A stretch of 64,000 nt of DNA from Edaphochlamys debaryana (lineage: Eukaryota > Chlorophyta > Chlorophyceae > Chlamydomonadales). This document shows, piece by piece, positions 21,650-32,629 of this stretch (positions within the stretch are counted from its first letter, which is position 1; each line of letters begins with the position of its first letter). Below the pieces are notes generated by a model. The model saw only the letters and a program-made list of their open reading frames with translations, was not told where the DNA came from and ran no database searches. The position numbers and the translations under genes are program-made. Location of the stretch: assembly GCA_016858145.1 (NCBI GenBank), contig JAEHOE010000007.1:992001-1056000 (forward strand), written 5' to 3'.

Positions 21650-24600
21650 ATGGCCCTGCCTCCCCTCAACGGCGGGGCCGCCGCCTCGAGCCGGACCGAG
21701 AGCCCCGACCGAAGCCCTCGCCCCGGCGGGGCTTCCACCTCCACACCCCAGCCCCGCACTGCTGCCAGTAATCTAGCCAGCAGCCTGGCGCCGCTGCTCC
21801 CGCCATCCCCAAGCCACGCGCCATCCCCCTTCCGGACGGGCATGGGCGCTCCATCGGGAGCCAGCACGCCCGGGCCGGTCCGCAGCCGGACCTTCGACGT
21901 CGGCTCCCTATCTCAGCCGCAGTCGCCCTCGCGGTCGTCGCGTCGAGTCTTCTCGGCGGCCAATGCCAAGCCGCGGATCGACTGCGGCCCGCGCAAGCTG
22001 ACGCAGGCGCAGCAGGCCGCTCAGCTGCACACTCAGCTCATGGAGATACTGCGGACCGAGTGGAAGAACATAAAGACAACAAACCTGGGTGAGCTAAGGC
22101 AACAGCAGGGAGGGGTCCAGTCGGGACTGGAGAGGGGCGGTGGTGAGGGGCAGCCACGGCTGAGGCGGAGGAGACTGCGGGTGGCCATCTTGGGATGGGA
22201 GGAGAAGCGGCGAGGATGCGGTGCCAGCGTGGGGAGTCGGCGTGGGGAGTAACGGGCCGTCGGGCGCCAGAGCTTGGGACGCCAAGGGGCTCCACGCAGG
22301 GTCATGGAGCACGTGTATGCGGCGGCAAGCTGCCCCACGTCCCCAAGCGCCGCCTGCCGCGCTGCACTGCCTCATCCCTCCCTCCCCCTGTCTTCCCCGG
22401 ACTCATGCCACTGACCGCCCCGTCCGGTATCCCACCTCCACCCTTCTTCCCACCCAACCGCGCTCCCGCCCCCGCCCCCTTCTCCCCAGGCGTCCTCTCC
22501 GGCACCGCCGTGGTGGAGGAGCTGCTCCTCCGCCGCATCCAGACCGCCGCCCGCGAGCTGCACCTGCTGGCCATCACACACGCACCCGCGGCGGAGCGCC
22601 TGGCGGAGCTGTGCCGGGGCATGAGCGTGGCGGAGCTGCAGCAGTTGCAGGTGGGGGGGGAGGTGGGGGGAGGAGGGGTGCCAAGGAGAGGTGTGTGCCG
22701 GAGCTGCAGCAGATGCCGGTGGGGGGTGGGGGGTGGGGGGTAGGATGGGCAGGAGGGGGAGGGAGAGGGAAGGAGGGGGGACAGAGGGGCGGGAGGAGGG
22801 CTGGGGGGGTGCAAAGGGGAGGTGAGTGGCGGAACTGCAGCAAGGGCAGGTGGAGGGGCGACGAGGGGAGGGAAGGGGGTCCAGGGGGAGTGCTCATCAC
22901 AGCGATGCGAGAGGCTACTTGAGGAGCGCTTCTGGGCATGCTGAGTGTGGGGGCCGTGGGCGGTGAGGAGCCTTGGTTGGTCTGCCGGGGCCCTACCCCC
23001 AACCCCCAACCCCTGCCTCCTGCCCCCAACCCCAACCCCAACCCCAACCCCGCGGCCCCAACCTCAACCCCAACCCTGCGCCACTCACACACCCCAGGTC
23101 ATGTTTGACTCCACGGGCCACCCCGAGCTGTCCGACTACGTGCGGCTCATGGTGTACAACACCAGCGACCCGGCGGCCAAGGAGGTGGTGGGGGACCTGC
23201 GGGCGCTGAGGGCGGGCAGCGGCACGCGGAGAGGTGCGGGGGGGCGGGGGCGGGGGCGGGGCGGGGGGCGAGGTGCAACGGTCGGGCGGGCAGACTTTGA
23301 GGAGGCAGAGGGAGAGTAGATGGATGGATGCGACCGGGGTTGCCGTTGCCACGGACCGCTTTCTTAGCGGGGCCGCCAGTTTGGACTCGACACGGCAGAC
23401 CCACGGAGCTGCCGTTAGAGCTACGGCTCCTCTCAACGTCTCTCTACACCCTCACCCACGCCCTGTCCCACACCGTCCTCACTCTCCTCCCCACTCCCAA
23501 CCCCACAGCGCGCAGCACGCCCAGCCGGCGCCGCGGCCCGCCGCAGCCCCCGCCGCGGCGCCCCGACCCCTTCGCCTCCGACCCACGCTCCCTCCGCTTC
23601 GCGCACCTCCTCACGTCCGACCACCCCCTGGTGGCGGGGGCGCACGCGGCGGCGGAGCGGCGGCGCGCGGAGGAGGAGGAGGCGCGGCGCCTGGCGGAGG
23701 CCAAGGCGGCGCGCGCGCGGGCGCGGGCGGAGGCGGCGGCGCTGGGGAGTGTGGCGGGGGAGGACTCGTTTGCGACGGGGGAGCAGGAGCGGCGCATGGC
23801 GGGTGGGTGCGGGTGTGGGGTGGGGGTGGGGGCTTGGGTGGGGGTGGGGGGGGAAGAGCGGGAGGGAGTTGGGGGGAGGTGGAGTTAAGGGGCGAGCGAG
23901 CTTGGGGAAGGCGGGGGGGCAGGAGCGGCGCATGTCTTGTTGGTGGGGTGGGGGGCGTGGGGTCGGGGGTGGGGCTGGGTCAGGGTTGGGAGGCGGGAAA
24001 GGGAATGGCGGGTGGGTGCGGGTTGGGGTAGCGGCACATGCGCTTTTACCTCTGCTCCCTAACCCGAACCCCAACCCCTCCCCACACCCAGATGCCTCCG
24101 CACGCTCCGCACTTTTACAGCAGCACCGGCGCGGAGATCCGCCGGAGATCCTGCCGTACTACCTGGCCGACGTACAGGAGCAGTGGCGCCGTACGGTCGG
24201 CACGCGGGTGTCGGCGGAGGGCGTGTTTGGGACGAGCATCATGCTCTCGGAGCCGCTGCCGCCGTACGAGGCGCCGCCGGAGGTTGCACGCATGCGGGCG
24301 GATGCCGAGGCTGCGGCGGCCAATCCACCGGTAAGATTAAGGGTGCCACCTTCACTCTGCTGTTGGTGGGAGGTGCACGGGGCCTTGAGGCGTAGCCGGC
24401 CAGCGCGATGGGTGGTAAAAGACGTGCGTCCATCCATGGACCCGAGCCTGAGCGCTGCTTGCAGTACCCTGACACGTCACTCGCTCCACCTTCCGCGCGC
24501 CCCACGCCCCGCTCCCTCCGCAGCCCTCCCGCGGCGGCACGGGCGGCCTCAACAGCCCCGCCCTCAACTCCCCGCGCCCGAGCGCCTCCACCCCCGCGGG

Positions 24601-25093
24601 CGGCAGGCCGGGACCCGCGCCCTGGGGCGGGGCGGGCGGGCTGCCCTTCAGCCGACTCCGAACAGGTGGTGGCCCCAGCCCCGGCTCCAACGGTGGCGCG
24701 GGTCCCTCGGGAGGAAGCGGCAGCCAGTCGCAGTCTCAGATGCTCCAGGTCGTGCAAGCCGCAGCGGAGCGGAGCGGCAGCGCAGGAGGCGGGGGCGGGG
24801 GCGGGGCCGGGCGGGAAGGCAGCGCGGGCGGGGCCGGGGGAGGTGGTGGAAGGGACGCGCCCCCCAGCTCGGGAGGTGGGGCGGAGGGGCCGGGCGTGTC
24901 GAGGTTTGCACCCGCAGCGGCGGGGTCGCAGGGGACGGGGACCAGCTCGGGGGCAGGGACGGGGACAGGGACGGGGTCGGGGTCAGCGGGGGAGGGCCCT
25001 GCGGGAAGGCTACACAGGCCGCCTGGGCTGAGCGTGTCGGTGCCACAGGGGCCAGAGGACGAGGCGGGTGGGGGGCACGGCGGGACAGAGTGA
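21650..25093 (+). CDS. Unrecognised coiled-coil protein, 612 aa
   Basis: Family not recognised. Exons: 21650-22088, 22490-22650, 23098-23233, 23509-23802, 24092-24330, 24524-25093, all phase-consistent. Residues 1-110 are Ser/Pro-rich and probably disordered. Residues 120-245 form a helical, conserved-looking block (LRTEWKNIKTTNL, VVEELLLRRIQTAARELHLL, LAELCRGMSVAELQQLQ, HPELSDYVRLMVYN). Residues 300-335 are a charged Ala/Glu/Arg coiled coil. Residues 343-422 include ILPYYLADVQEQWRRTVGTR and a Pro/Glu-rich end. The last 190 residues are Gly/Ser-rich. No signal peptide, membrane span or catalytic motif is visible. A structural or scaffold role would fit, but nothing in the sequence proves it. 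Two introns contain extra copies of the preceding exon end (see repeats). Confidence 0.72.
22630..22852 (+). repeat. Triplicated exon end/5' splice site in intron 2
   Basis: The end of exon 2 (GGAGCTGCAGCAGTTGCAG then GTGGGG, 22632-22656) recurs at about 22700-22725 (GAGCTGCAGCAGATGCCG, GTGGGG) and 22831-22854 (GAACTGCAGCAAGGGCAG, GTGGAG), inside G-rich sequence. Each copy retains a GT at the same place. Confidence 0.65.
22995..23085 (+). repeat. (CCCCAA)n-like simple repeat in intron 2
   Basis: Runs of CCCCAA and CCCAACC just upstream of the exon 3 acceptor. This is a pyrimidine-rich tract expanded as a microsatellite. The algal telomere unit is different (TTTTAGGG in Chlamydomonas). Confidence 0.6.
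23780..24035 (+). repeat. Duplicated exon 4 end/5' splice site in intron 4
   Basis: The exon 4 end (GCAGGAGCGGCGCATG, 23783-23798) is copied at 23920-23933, and the donor-side sequence GGCGGGTGGGTGCGGGT is repeated near 24006-24022. A further GCGGCACATG occurs near 24030. Confidence 0.6.
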
Positions 25094-25384
25094 GATGCTC
25101 TTGTGGTGGGCTGTGTGCAAGTGTGCATGTTTGGGGGTGCGCGTGAGCGGCAGGCGTTGCGGGCACTGGCTTTGCATGGATGAGAGTTGGCGCGGGGGCC
25201 GAGGGCTGACTCATGTGCTGTGGGAGCTGTGGGGAGTGCAGGCAAGGTCACGGTGCAAGGTAGGGTGGCTGCTAGCGCCACAGTACAAGGTAGGTGGCTG
25301 CTAGCGGAGTGCTGAATGAAGCGTGCCGCGGATAAAATGCAACGACAAGGTCAAAGGATAGAGATCGAAAGCAATCGTGTATTG

Positions 25385-25389
25385 TTACA
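25385..25389 (-). terminator. TGTAA polyadenylation signal of hydrophilin copy A
   Basis: TTACA on the plus strand, about 510 bases past the copy A stop. The same motif at the same distance follows copy B (56538-56542), so it belongs to the duplicated unit. Confidence 0.6.
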
Positions 25390-25895
25390 GATGCGTCAGC
25401 CGACGCTAACCAGCCTTTCGGCGGGTGTTGGGCCCATGCATGCATCCCGGTAGCCCGGTCACGCGCAATCGGGGTAAGAGTCAGCGCCCAGAAGGGGAAG
25501 GAAGTCCAAGGGACCAAGGCCCAGCCAGAAGGGTAGATGCGAGCCGGTAAGTAGTGTGGAAGCCAAGACAAGAGCTTCAAGATCTTCACGCGGTCATATC
25601 ATCGAAACTGCCCCCTACGGCCTCTTGCCGGTCAACCCATGCTTCAACCCTGTCCATCCGCCGCCTGGTCGCTTCCCTTGCGCGCAATCACTGAAGCCCC
25701 GTCGCCCGCAAAAGTCGTACCGACAGTCCCTCACAGCCTATCCTGACCAACCCCAGCGCTAACCACCTCAGGGACTCAGCTCTCTCCGCAGCCAAGGGTT
25801 GTAGGGACAGCCTCAGTGCTCCATCAATCAGCTGGCATGTGGGGCTCGGCGCAGGAAGCTGGTTGCAGATCGGCGGCGGTTGGCGGTTGGTGGCT

Positions 25896-26863
25896 TTACT
25901 CCTCGGAGCCACCCTTGGCCTCCTCAGCGCGGTCGTGGATGACCTGACAGGGGGGGGAGGGGGAAGGGGAAGGGGGGGATGGAGTGAGCGTGCTTAGCAA
26001 CGATGGTACGAGCATGAGCCAATTAGAACAGGCTGGCCACTTCAAGGCGGCACAACGCACATGTTGGACAGAGGCGGCTTGTGAGGTGGCAGGGTGGGCC
26101 CTATTCCGAGGCGGCGCTGGTCTCTGCCACTCCCTCCATGCATCGCCCGGTCATGGATGGTCTACAACAGGCACGCAAGGCGGCACAGGAGCGCCTGAAC
26201 CGCAGTGCCGCCCTTAGGCCCCAACACACACGGCATACCCCCCATCCCCCTCGGCCCCAACACACATACCCCCCACCCCCCATCTCCCCACCTGGCCGCC
26301 CTGCTTGCCCATCTCCTTGTACCCCTCAGTGCCCATCTCCTCCTGAGGGAGGGGGTAAGGGTGAGGAGGAAAGGGGGAAGTTGAGGCGGAGGAGCAGAGG
26401 ACACAGTTGAAGGGAGGAATGGTCAGGAAGGGGGAGCCGGGTTCCTTGCAGCACGCACCCAGCACCTCACGAACTCTACACGCCCTTTCTACCCCCCGCC
26501 CACCCACCTTGCGCATGTTCCCCCCGATGGTGCCGCCCACGCTCTGGCGCTCCTTTCCGGAGAGCTCCTCGAAGTCCTTGCCGTACTTGTCCTGGGCAAC
26601 CCTGGGGGTCAGGGAGGGAGGGGGAGGTCAAGGGGAGCGGCGGGGGTTGAGCGGCCAAGCGCGTGGGACCGACGGGGAGGGGCACGGAAGGGGGCCGGCG
26701 GGGTGGTGCCGCCGAGGGCCTTCAGCAGGTGCGACAAGCGGTCTCGCTAGGGCCTTGCCCCCTACGGCCTTTACGCAACCACAGCATAGCCCGACAAAGC
26801 ACGTCCCGGCCCCCCCCCGCTGCGCTCCGGTGCTCACTCGTTCTTGGTGTCCATGGAGGCCAT
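25896..26863 (-). CDS. Em-like/KGG hydrophilin (LEA group 1-like), copy A, 72 aa
   Basis: Exons on the minus strand: 26863-26838, 26601-26508, 26342-26292, 25943-25896 (phases 2, 0, 0). The product begins MASMDTKNE, continues with KYGKDFEELSGKERQ, and carries GGTIGGNMRKEEMGTEGYKE followed by MGKQGG. This is the Em/LEA_5 signature (in plants GGQTRREQMGTEGYQEMGRKGG) and resembles bacterial KGG stress proteins. It ends VIHDRAEEAKGGSEE. The protein is small, highly charged, without hydrophobic core or signal peptide, as expected for a cytosolic or nuclear hydrophilin that protects macromolecules during desiccation, cold or salt stress (family knowledge). It is nearly identical to copy B at 55068. 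A decayed alternative last exon lies in intron 3 (26161-26101). Stress regulation is likely but not shown by the sequence. Confidence 0.85.
26101..26161 (-). other. Frameshifted copy of an alternative last exon of hydrophilin copy A
   Basis: After an acceptor GTTGTAG the minus strand reads TIHDRA, like the last exon (VIHDRA). It is 61 bases long against 57 in copy B; the 4-base excess (ATGCATGG for AGGG) breaks the frame before EGVAETSAASE and the stop. Probably a dead version of the intact exon at 55758-55814. Confidence 0.6.
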
Positions 26864-28759
26864 TGCTGCGGAGGGGGTTGCTGGGGGAAGCGGAGTGCTG
26901 GGGGTCTTTGGTTGTGTGGAGGTAGGTTGGTTGCTGCGAGTGTGCTTTGTGCTGGCTCGCAGCGTGGGCCGCCGGCTTTGAAGGCCCTTGGCTCGGTCCA
27001 TCGTCCCGTGGGGCGTACGGCAGTGACGGGGCGTGACGCCACGCGAGGCAGCCCAACGGGTCAGCGCCGCTTCCCGGCGGCGGGGCTCGCGAGCGCTGCT
27101 TTGTCGCCCGGTGCAGCGGCCTAGCAAGTCGTCGCGGACTGCGCTCAACATGTCCTGGCGGCGGCACGGCCCCGCGCGCACGCTTCATTTGGTCGTGGCC
27201 CGCGCCCGAGCCGCTCTACGTATCGTGGCGGCGGCAAGGGAGAGCGGCGTGCGCGTGCTGTGTGCTGCGGGCGCTGCGCGGCTCGGTGGGGCGGCCCGGG
27301 GTCCCAGCGGAATCCCCTGCGCGGCCCTTCCCGGGGGGGAGGGAGGAGGGGAGGCAGGCTGTGCTGGCGTGTGGAACCCGGTCGGCTTGAGCGTACTGGC
27401 AGGGAGCAGTGGGGGGTCCAGGTCAATGCGGGGAAAAGGCGTGGGGACGACTCGAGGGACTGCGCGGAATGGCAGGCCGGGCAAGCGGGCTTACGACTCT
27501 TTGGCCCACGTACGACCCCTCACGGCGATGCCCTTGTCTGTGTGCAAGGTACGATATCAGTACCATGTAAGCCGGGCCACGCCGGGTGGATGCGTCTTAC
27601 CCTGCGCCCACGCCGGCAAGGACCCGCCTGGCCTCCGTCCAGAGCATTGGGCCCGTGCCTCTCATAAGGAAGCAACTAAGCTCAACAGAACCCAGAGTGA
27701 CACCAGACAATCCCTTTCGCACATTGCAGGGGGTGGCGGGCATAAGCCCCGCGTACACAACCAACGAGGCTATCTTGCAGGGGATAAAGAGACACACACA
27801 AAGCGGTAAGCAAACCACCCGCGCCGCCCGAACCCCGCTGCCGTACATGTACGACTGCAACACGCTTTATACACGTTTTGTACAAGCACACGGCCCCTCG
27901 TTCGCGCCAGCATTCACACGCCTGACGTGAGCTCATCACGCGCTGCCTCTCAAAGTACAAAACGTTGGGGGATATTTTCTGTACAACGATATGTGGGTGT
28001 GCTGAAGGTTTGTGATGATGCGCGTCTCACTTGCGTGTGCTGCAAGCACAGGGCATCATCATGCTCCCAATCAACAACTGGAACAGAGGAAGGCCAGCAG
28101 CCTCAGCAACTCCTCGCATAACTATTCAGCGCAGTCAACTCCGCTCAGCTTCACCATCTCACACAGTATGATACACACATGATACACAAATGGGTAGCCA
28201 TGGCATCAGACCGGCCATGCACCGGATCTGATAGCCCTTTGTAAGGTAAGGCGGCGCGTTGGCTTTCGCTTTATGCCGCATCCTCCGTCCGCCACAATCC
28301 CCCGCCCGTCCCCTTTCCCTGACCCCACGTCAGACGGTGTCCTGGTGCTACGACGCCCTCCCCCCGGCGACTGCCTACCCGTGGTATGTAGGTGCGCCAC
28401 CGCCAAGCCTGCGCTGCTAGTCGAGCGGCTGCCGAGTGCCGCCCTCGTTGCCAGCCAGCACATCCCCATGCCGCCTGCAGCGCATGCACCCTCCGGCCGT
28501 CAAGGGGGGACCGTGTGCGCCGCAGGGACTACGCCGTCAACCCGGCCACAGCGACCGCCTCCTCTGGTGTCCGGGGGCCCAGGGACCCCCCCCCCGGCTG
28601 GCACTGCTGGCTGCCCGGACGGCTGCCGCCGAGCCACGCCGCCGAGGCAGGGCCGCGTGCGGCGCAGCAGGGGCGCAGCGAGGCAGCCTGTGCGCTGGCG
28701 CCTGGCCCCCCGCCGCACCCGCCCCGCCTCGCCCAGGCCCCGTGCCCATCCACGCCCGC
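26864..28759. other. Copy A promoter and 3' flank of the MYND gene
   Basis: To about 27165 this is the duplicated upstream region of hydrophilin copy A. From 27165 to 28759 I see no exon: the sequence is GC-rich up to about 27500 and clearly AT-richer at 27650-28260, as expected for 3' UTR or intergenic DNA of the minus-strand MYND gene. The 258-codon plus ORF at 27033-27809 overlaps the duplicated promoter and looks fortuitous. Confidence 0.45.
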
Positions 28760-31700
28760 CTACTTGGCCAGGCTGGCGCAGTCCTTCTTGTGCCGCGGGA
28801 AGTCCTGCTTCTGGCAGTCCCGGTCGCAGTACCACACCGACTTGCAGCTGCGGTAGGGGGGGGGGGGTGCAGGGAGTGAGCCGGGGAGTACACGCAGTTA
28901 ATGCAGTGTGGGGATGAAGGAGCCTGAGCAGCCGCGGGGTGGGAGGGTGGGCGGGGAATTTAGGGTCAGGAAGCAGGCAAGCATTCGGGTGCGGGACCCG
29001 AATGCTGCCGTGTGCGCAGCGGGCCCTGGAGGAGGCGTGGGAGCACGTGCGTCTCATGAGGACCTATGAACGCCGGCGCGGTTGCTCGTGTGGATCATGG
29101 CCAGGGCGGCCAAGGAGCCCCCACCGGGCACCCCACTCCACCCCGCCCCGCTCCGCCCCCACCGCACAGCGCCCTGCGGCACGCTGGCACCCACACCCCG
29201 GCCCCACACCCCTCTGTCCCCACCGCGAGCAGGCCTTGAGCGAGCAGGCGATGCTGTTGGGCTTGCCGCAGGCGGCGCAGGCCTGGGCGTCGTGGCCGGC
29301 GACCTTGGTGCCCTCGCGGATGCCCGCGGGGGAGACGAAGAAGGCACGGAGGTTGGGCTGGGCCTACCGTGGGCGCGAGGGGGAAGGGCGGGGTTCGCGG
29401 GGAAATCGGGCTTGGCTCCCAGCAGGGCTTCCAAGCGAGGCCGAGGGCACTCAGGGCTAGGCGTGCGTGCGCGGTTGGCAGCGCGGGTCGCTTGTGCACC
29501 GGGGTGGGCACCGGTACCTGCGCCTGTTGGAAAATGGGAAATTCCGGGGCGAAGACGGCCGCGGTGCCTGCGAGGAAAGAGGGGAGGGAAGGAGGGAGGG
29601 GCGGGGAGGGCGACCGCTGTGACTGTGCTACAGAAGAGCGGAAGCAGGAGCAGGCTAGTACGTCACCCCCGACACGGAAGCATCTGACAACACACAGCGC
29701 TCAACCCGCCCTCCCATGCAGGCAACCATGTGTGCTTCCCACCCCGCAACACCCTTTCCCCTTGTCCCTCACGCACGTGCCGCGTCCCGCTTGAGCGCCA
29801 CCTTGTGCGCATCGCGGTCCTTGAAGAACAGCAGCGTGTCGACCAGCTCCTGTGTGCAGGAGGGTGGGGAGAGGGGGGGAGGAATGGATGACGCCAGGCG
29901 CCTCGGGGTGGGGCCAGGTGGGGCGGGGCCGAGCAGCTGGGCCATCAATGGGCAGGGGGCCTACGAGCACACCAGCACACGCCGGCAGTGCCAACCCGCA
30001 GCGCACGAGTGCTCGAGGTTCGCGAGCTACTAACCCGCCGGCCTCCTCAAGCCATCAGGCCCGGCGGAGCTACCAGGAGCTTCACACGTAGTAAGCAGGA
30101 CTTAGTAAGTCCCTTCACCATGCCCAGTGCCGGCGGCCAGCCACCGGAGTGGCCATTGCCGGCTCCCTCAGTTTAACCCCCAACTTCCGCTCCATAACTT
30201 TCGTTCCCAAGATTGGTTCCCCAACGGACGTTCGTCCACTCTCATCCAGACCCCACTCGTGCCTGCGGTGTGATGAGCGCCGGGTCCAGGGCCCAGACGG
30301 CCAGAGCCACACAGCTAGCCATGCCGCTCGGGACAACGAAGCCTGAACTAAAGTCAAGCCCCTACCCAAGCAATCCCCATCACCGGCACTCCGTAAAGGT
30401 CAGAGTCTGGCCTAGGCATCAACCAGTGCATTGTACCTCTTGTTACATAGTCAGTCCCACCTGCGGCGTCATGAGCGGCTTGTAGGGTAGTCCGTCTGCA
30501 CGGACTTGCCCGTGCTGTCGAGGGCGCACGGCGGGCACCGGAAACAGGGGGCAGGGACGTGAGTGCTCAAGGTGCTCGAGGTACGAAAAGCACGGGGCCT
30601 CATCGGCACAAAGTGATCGGCCCACGGTTTCTTAAGCTGCTGCCCGCTCGAGGCTCCTCTCCATACCCTGTTTCTGGTACGCTCCCACGCACCATGCAGT
30701 GCCTTACCCGTTCCGCGCGCACCCCGACCCGAACACCATCACGCCTGCCCCCACTCACGCATCAGTCCTGGGCCCCACATCCCAAGCTGGAGCCGCCAAT
30801 CAGGTCTGGCTCGCCTCGCTCCCCCACCCACCCAGCTTTGGAAGCGCCCCCGCCCCTCCCTTGCCTCCCTCGCCGGGCAGGCCAGCAGCTCACAAGAGGA
30901 TAAACGTGGGCGGCCCGCACCGCCACATGACGCAGGGCCCCCGGATGGCCTCCCAATCGATCACGCCCTGCCGCCCGTCCAGTCCGTAGCAGCGGAAGGC
31001 CTGAGGGGCATGGTGAGTTCAAGAGGCATGAAGTGTGGGCCCGTGAGGTGAGTTGTAAAAGTACGGGGGGTCAGCGTGTGGACGGGTGGAATGAGCGGTG
31101 GGTTGTCAGTGCTAGGCTACGCAAGCGACGCAGCAGCGGCAGGTAACTGTGTACGGCGGAAAGGGAGAGGGTCTTCTGATGTGGGTCGGGTTGGGAAGGG
31201 GTCACGGTGTGCCGGGGCGCCAACACTTGCCATGCAAATGGCAAAAGGGTGCGGAGGATCTGTCCCCGCTGGGGTACACGCTCCGCTAGGGCCACCGCCG
31301 CCGCTGTCAAGTCAACCAACACCGAAATGCTTCGAGCGCAACCAAACCGGTTGAGAGAGTTTACTCCGGGAATGCACGAAACGGGATGCAGGAGGCAGGA
31401 GGCAGCTCCGCCAGCGCACGCATGCCGCACGCCGCAACCCTCCGCCACCTGCCTTGGACGCTGCCACGTTGACGGGGGAGGTGTGGTCCTTGGCATCGAA
31501 GTAAACGTACAGGTCCTTGTAGGCGGCGTCCTTGGTGTAGCCGACAAGGAAGCGGGGGTCCCGCCAGCCGCGCCGCCGCAGCTCCTCCTGGGCAGACACA
31601 CGCACGGGGGGCACGGCACGGGGAAAGGGGCACGGGGCGGGTTGGTTGGCAAAACAACAGGGGACCCGACCAGGGGTCCCCTGGACCCGACGACCCCGGC

Positions 31701-31899
31701 CCTCCAGAGAGGGAGGGCGACGGAACTCGGGGCTCTGCTTGACGTGCGCCCAGCTGTGCCCTACCTTCTGCATAGTCTCGTCCATCACAGACGGGAGCGG
31801 CTCAGAGGGAGCGATTGCGGCCCTCAGGGCGTCGGGATTCCACACATCGCCGTCCTTGACGGTGCGGAGCTCCAGGAACTGATAGCCCTCTCCGGACAT
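28760..31899 (-). CDS. MYND-type zinc-finger protein with an apparent 1-base frameshift, about 258 aa
   Basis: Exons on the minus strand: 31899-31765, 31587-31453, 31000-30894, 30514-30461, 29849-29777, 29567-29518, 29357-29224, 28847-28760. The C-terminus is a complete MYND finger: CAAC, then CSRC, WYC, DCQ, RHKKDC, with all eight Cys/His ligands and the linking phase-2 intron inside CSRC. MYND fingers bind Pro-rich peptides in partner proteins. The N-terminal 190 residues (FLVGYTKDAAYKDLYVYFDA, CYGLDGRQGVIDWEAIRGP, LVDTLLFFKDRDAHK) match no domain I recognise. Intron 2 needs a GC donor (AAG then GCAGGT). Exon 4 opens in one frame (FTGKSVQTDY) and closes in another (YKPLMTPQ); one base is missing near 30485, and adding one would restore phase to exon 5. 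It is either a sequence error or a broken allele. No signal peptide. Confidence 0.7.
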
Positions 31900-32629
31900 A
31901 CTCAGTTATGCAGGAGCCCCCGCACGCTGAAAGAGATGCGCGGCAGATGTCGGCAGTCAGATGTCGCGCGATCGGGGTTGCAGCTCCAGCTGAGCTTCAG
32001 CTCTGCACGTTCTAATCTGGTGGCCGTGTTTGCGCAATGCAGCAAATGGAACAGTGTCGATCGCAAATTCCGCAACGCCGCGCCTGAAATGAGCTTGGGC
32101 GACCTTGCCGATCGCGAAGTGAGTCCCTTCCTGTCCCGCGGGTCTGCCCCCCGGTCCCCCCTCATCGCCTTGCGCTCATCCAGCGTCCCACGCGTACGAA
32201 GAACCAAACCCACACCACGTGGGGGCAGCAAGGAGCCCCCCTGGGGTGCGTCTGCGTCGCACCTGGTGGGCCGTGGTGGGCTGCCTGGCAACGACAAGCC
32301 GTAGTCGATGCTTCAGCCCATATGGGCCCGGCAACAATGGGGGTTGGAGCAGGTTGGACGGGGTTTGAGGGGGTGGGCGACGTGCGGGGCGCCAGGGGCA
32401 GGGGCAGGGGTCGGAGGGGGTTGGGGTTGCGGAACGTGTGGGGGTGGCCTCGCCCCTCTAAGACCCTGCCGTCCTCACTGCCACCCCTCGAAAACTGGGG
32501 ATATGTCTCGCTTGTCACCACCGTGAGCCGCGGGCACGGCGACAGATCGCGGCGTTGACTTTCCCGTATTTTGCGAACTATGTTGGTAAACCGGCCTCAC
32601 GCGGCCTGCATATTAGCAACACAAGCAAG
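31900..32629. other. Divergent promoter region
   Basis: About 730 bases between the starts of the MYND gene (minus) and the oxidoreductase gene (plus). A G-rich tract (GGGGCAGGGG repeats) sits at about 32390-32425. No exon recognised; a long ORF reading into the oxidoreductase starts only with TTG at 32555 and is not used. Confidence 0.4.

Larger units (their letters stand above)
25380..27165 (-). repeat. Inverted duplication, arm A
   Basis: The whole hydrophilin copy A unit (upstream region, four exons, introns, 3' UTR to the TGTAA motif) matches 54765-56545 in reverse complement. Exons are almost identical and large parts of the introns are too (for example AGTTCGTGAGGTGCTGGGTG in intron 2). 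The ends are approximate, judged by eye. Confidence 0.75.

Noticed and set aside
22995..23085. Possible interstitial telomere from CCCCAA repeats
   Set aside because: The unit is not the volvocine telomere repeat and it lies at the polypyrimidine tract of an intron; a simple microsatellite explains it.
27033..27809. 258-codon plus-strand ORF
   Set aside because: Overlaps the duplicated promoter of hydrophilin copy A and is Arg/Ala-rich as expected for chance ORFs in high-GC DNA; not open in the equivalent region of copy B.
32555..32629. Longer N-terminus for the NADP oxidoreductase
   Set aside because: It would start with TTG; the ATG at 32630 directly precedes the first Rossmann strand.
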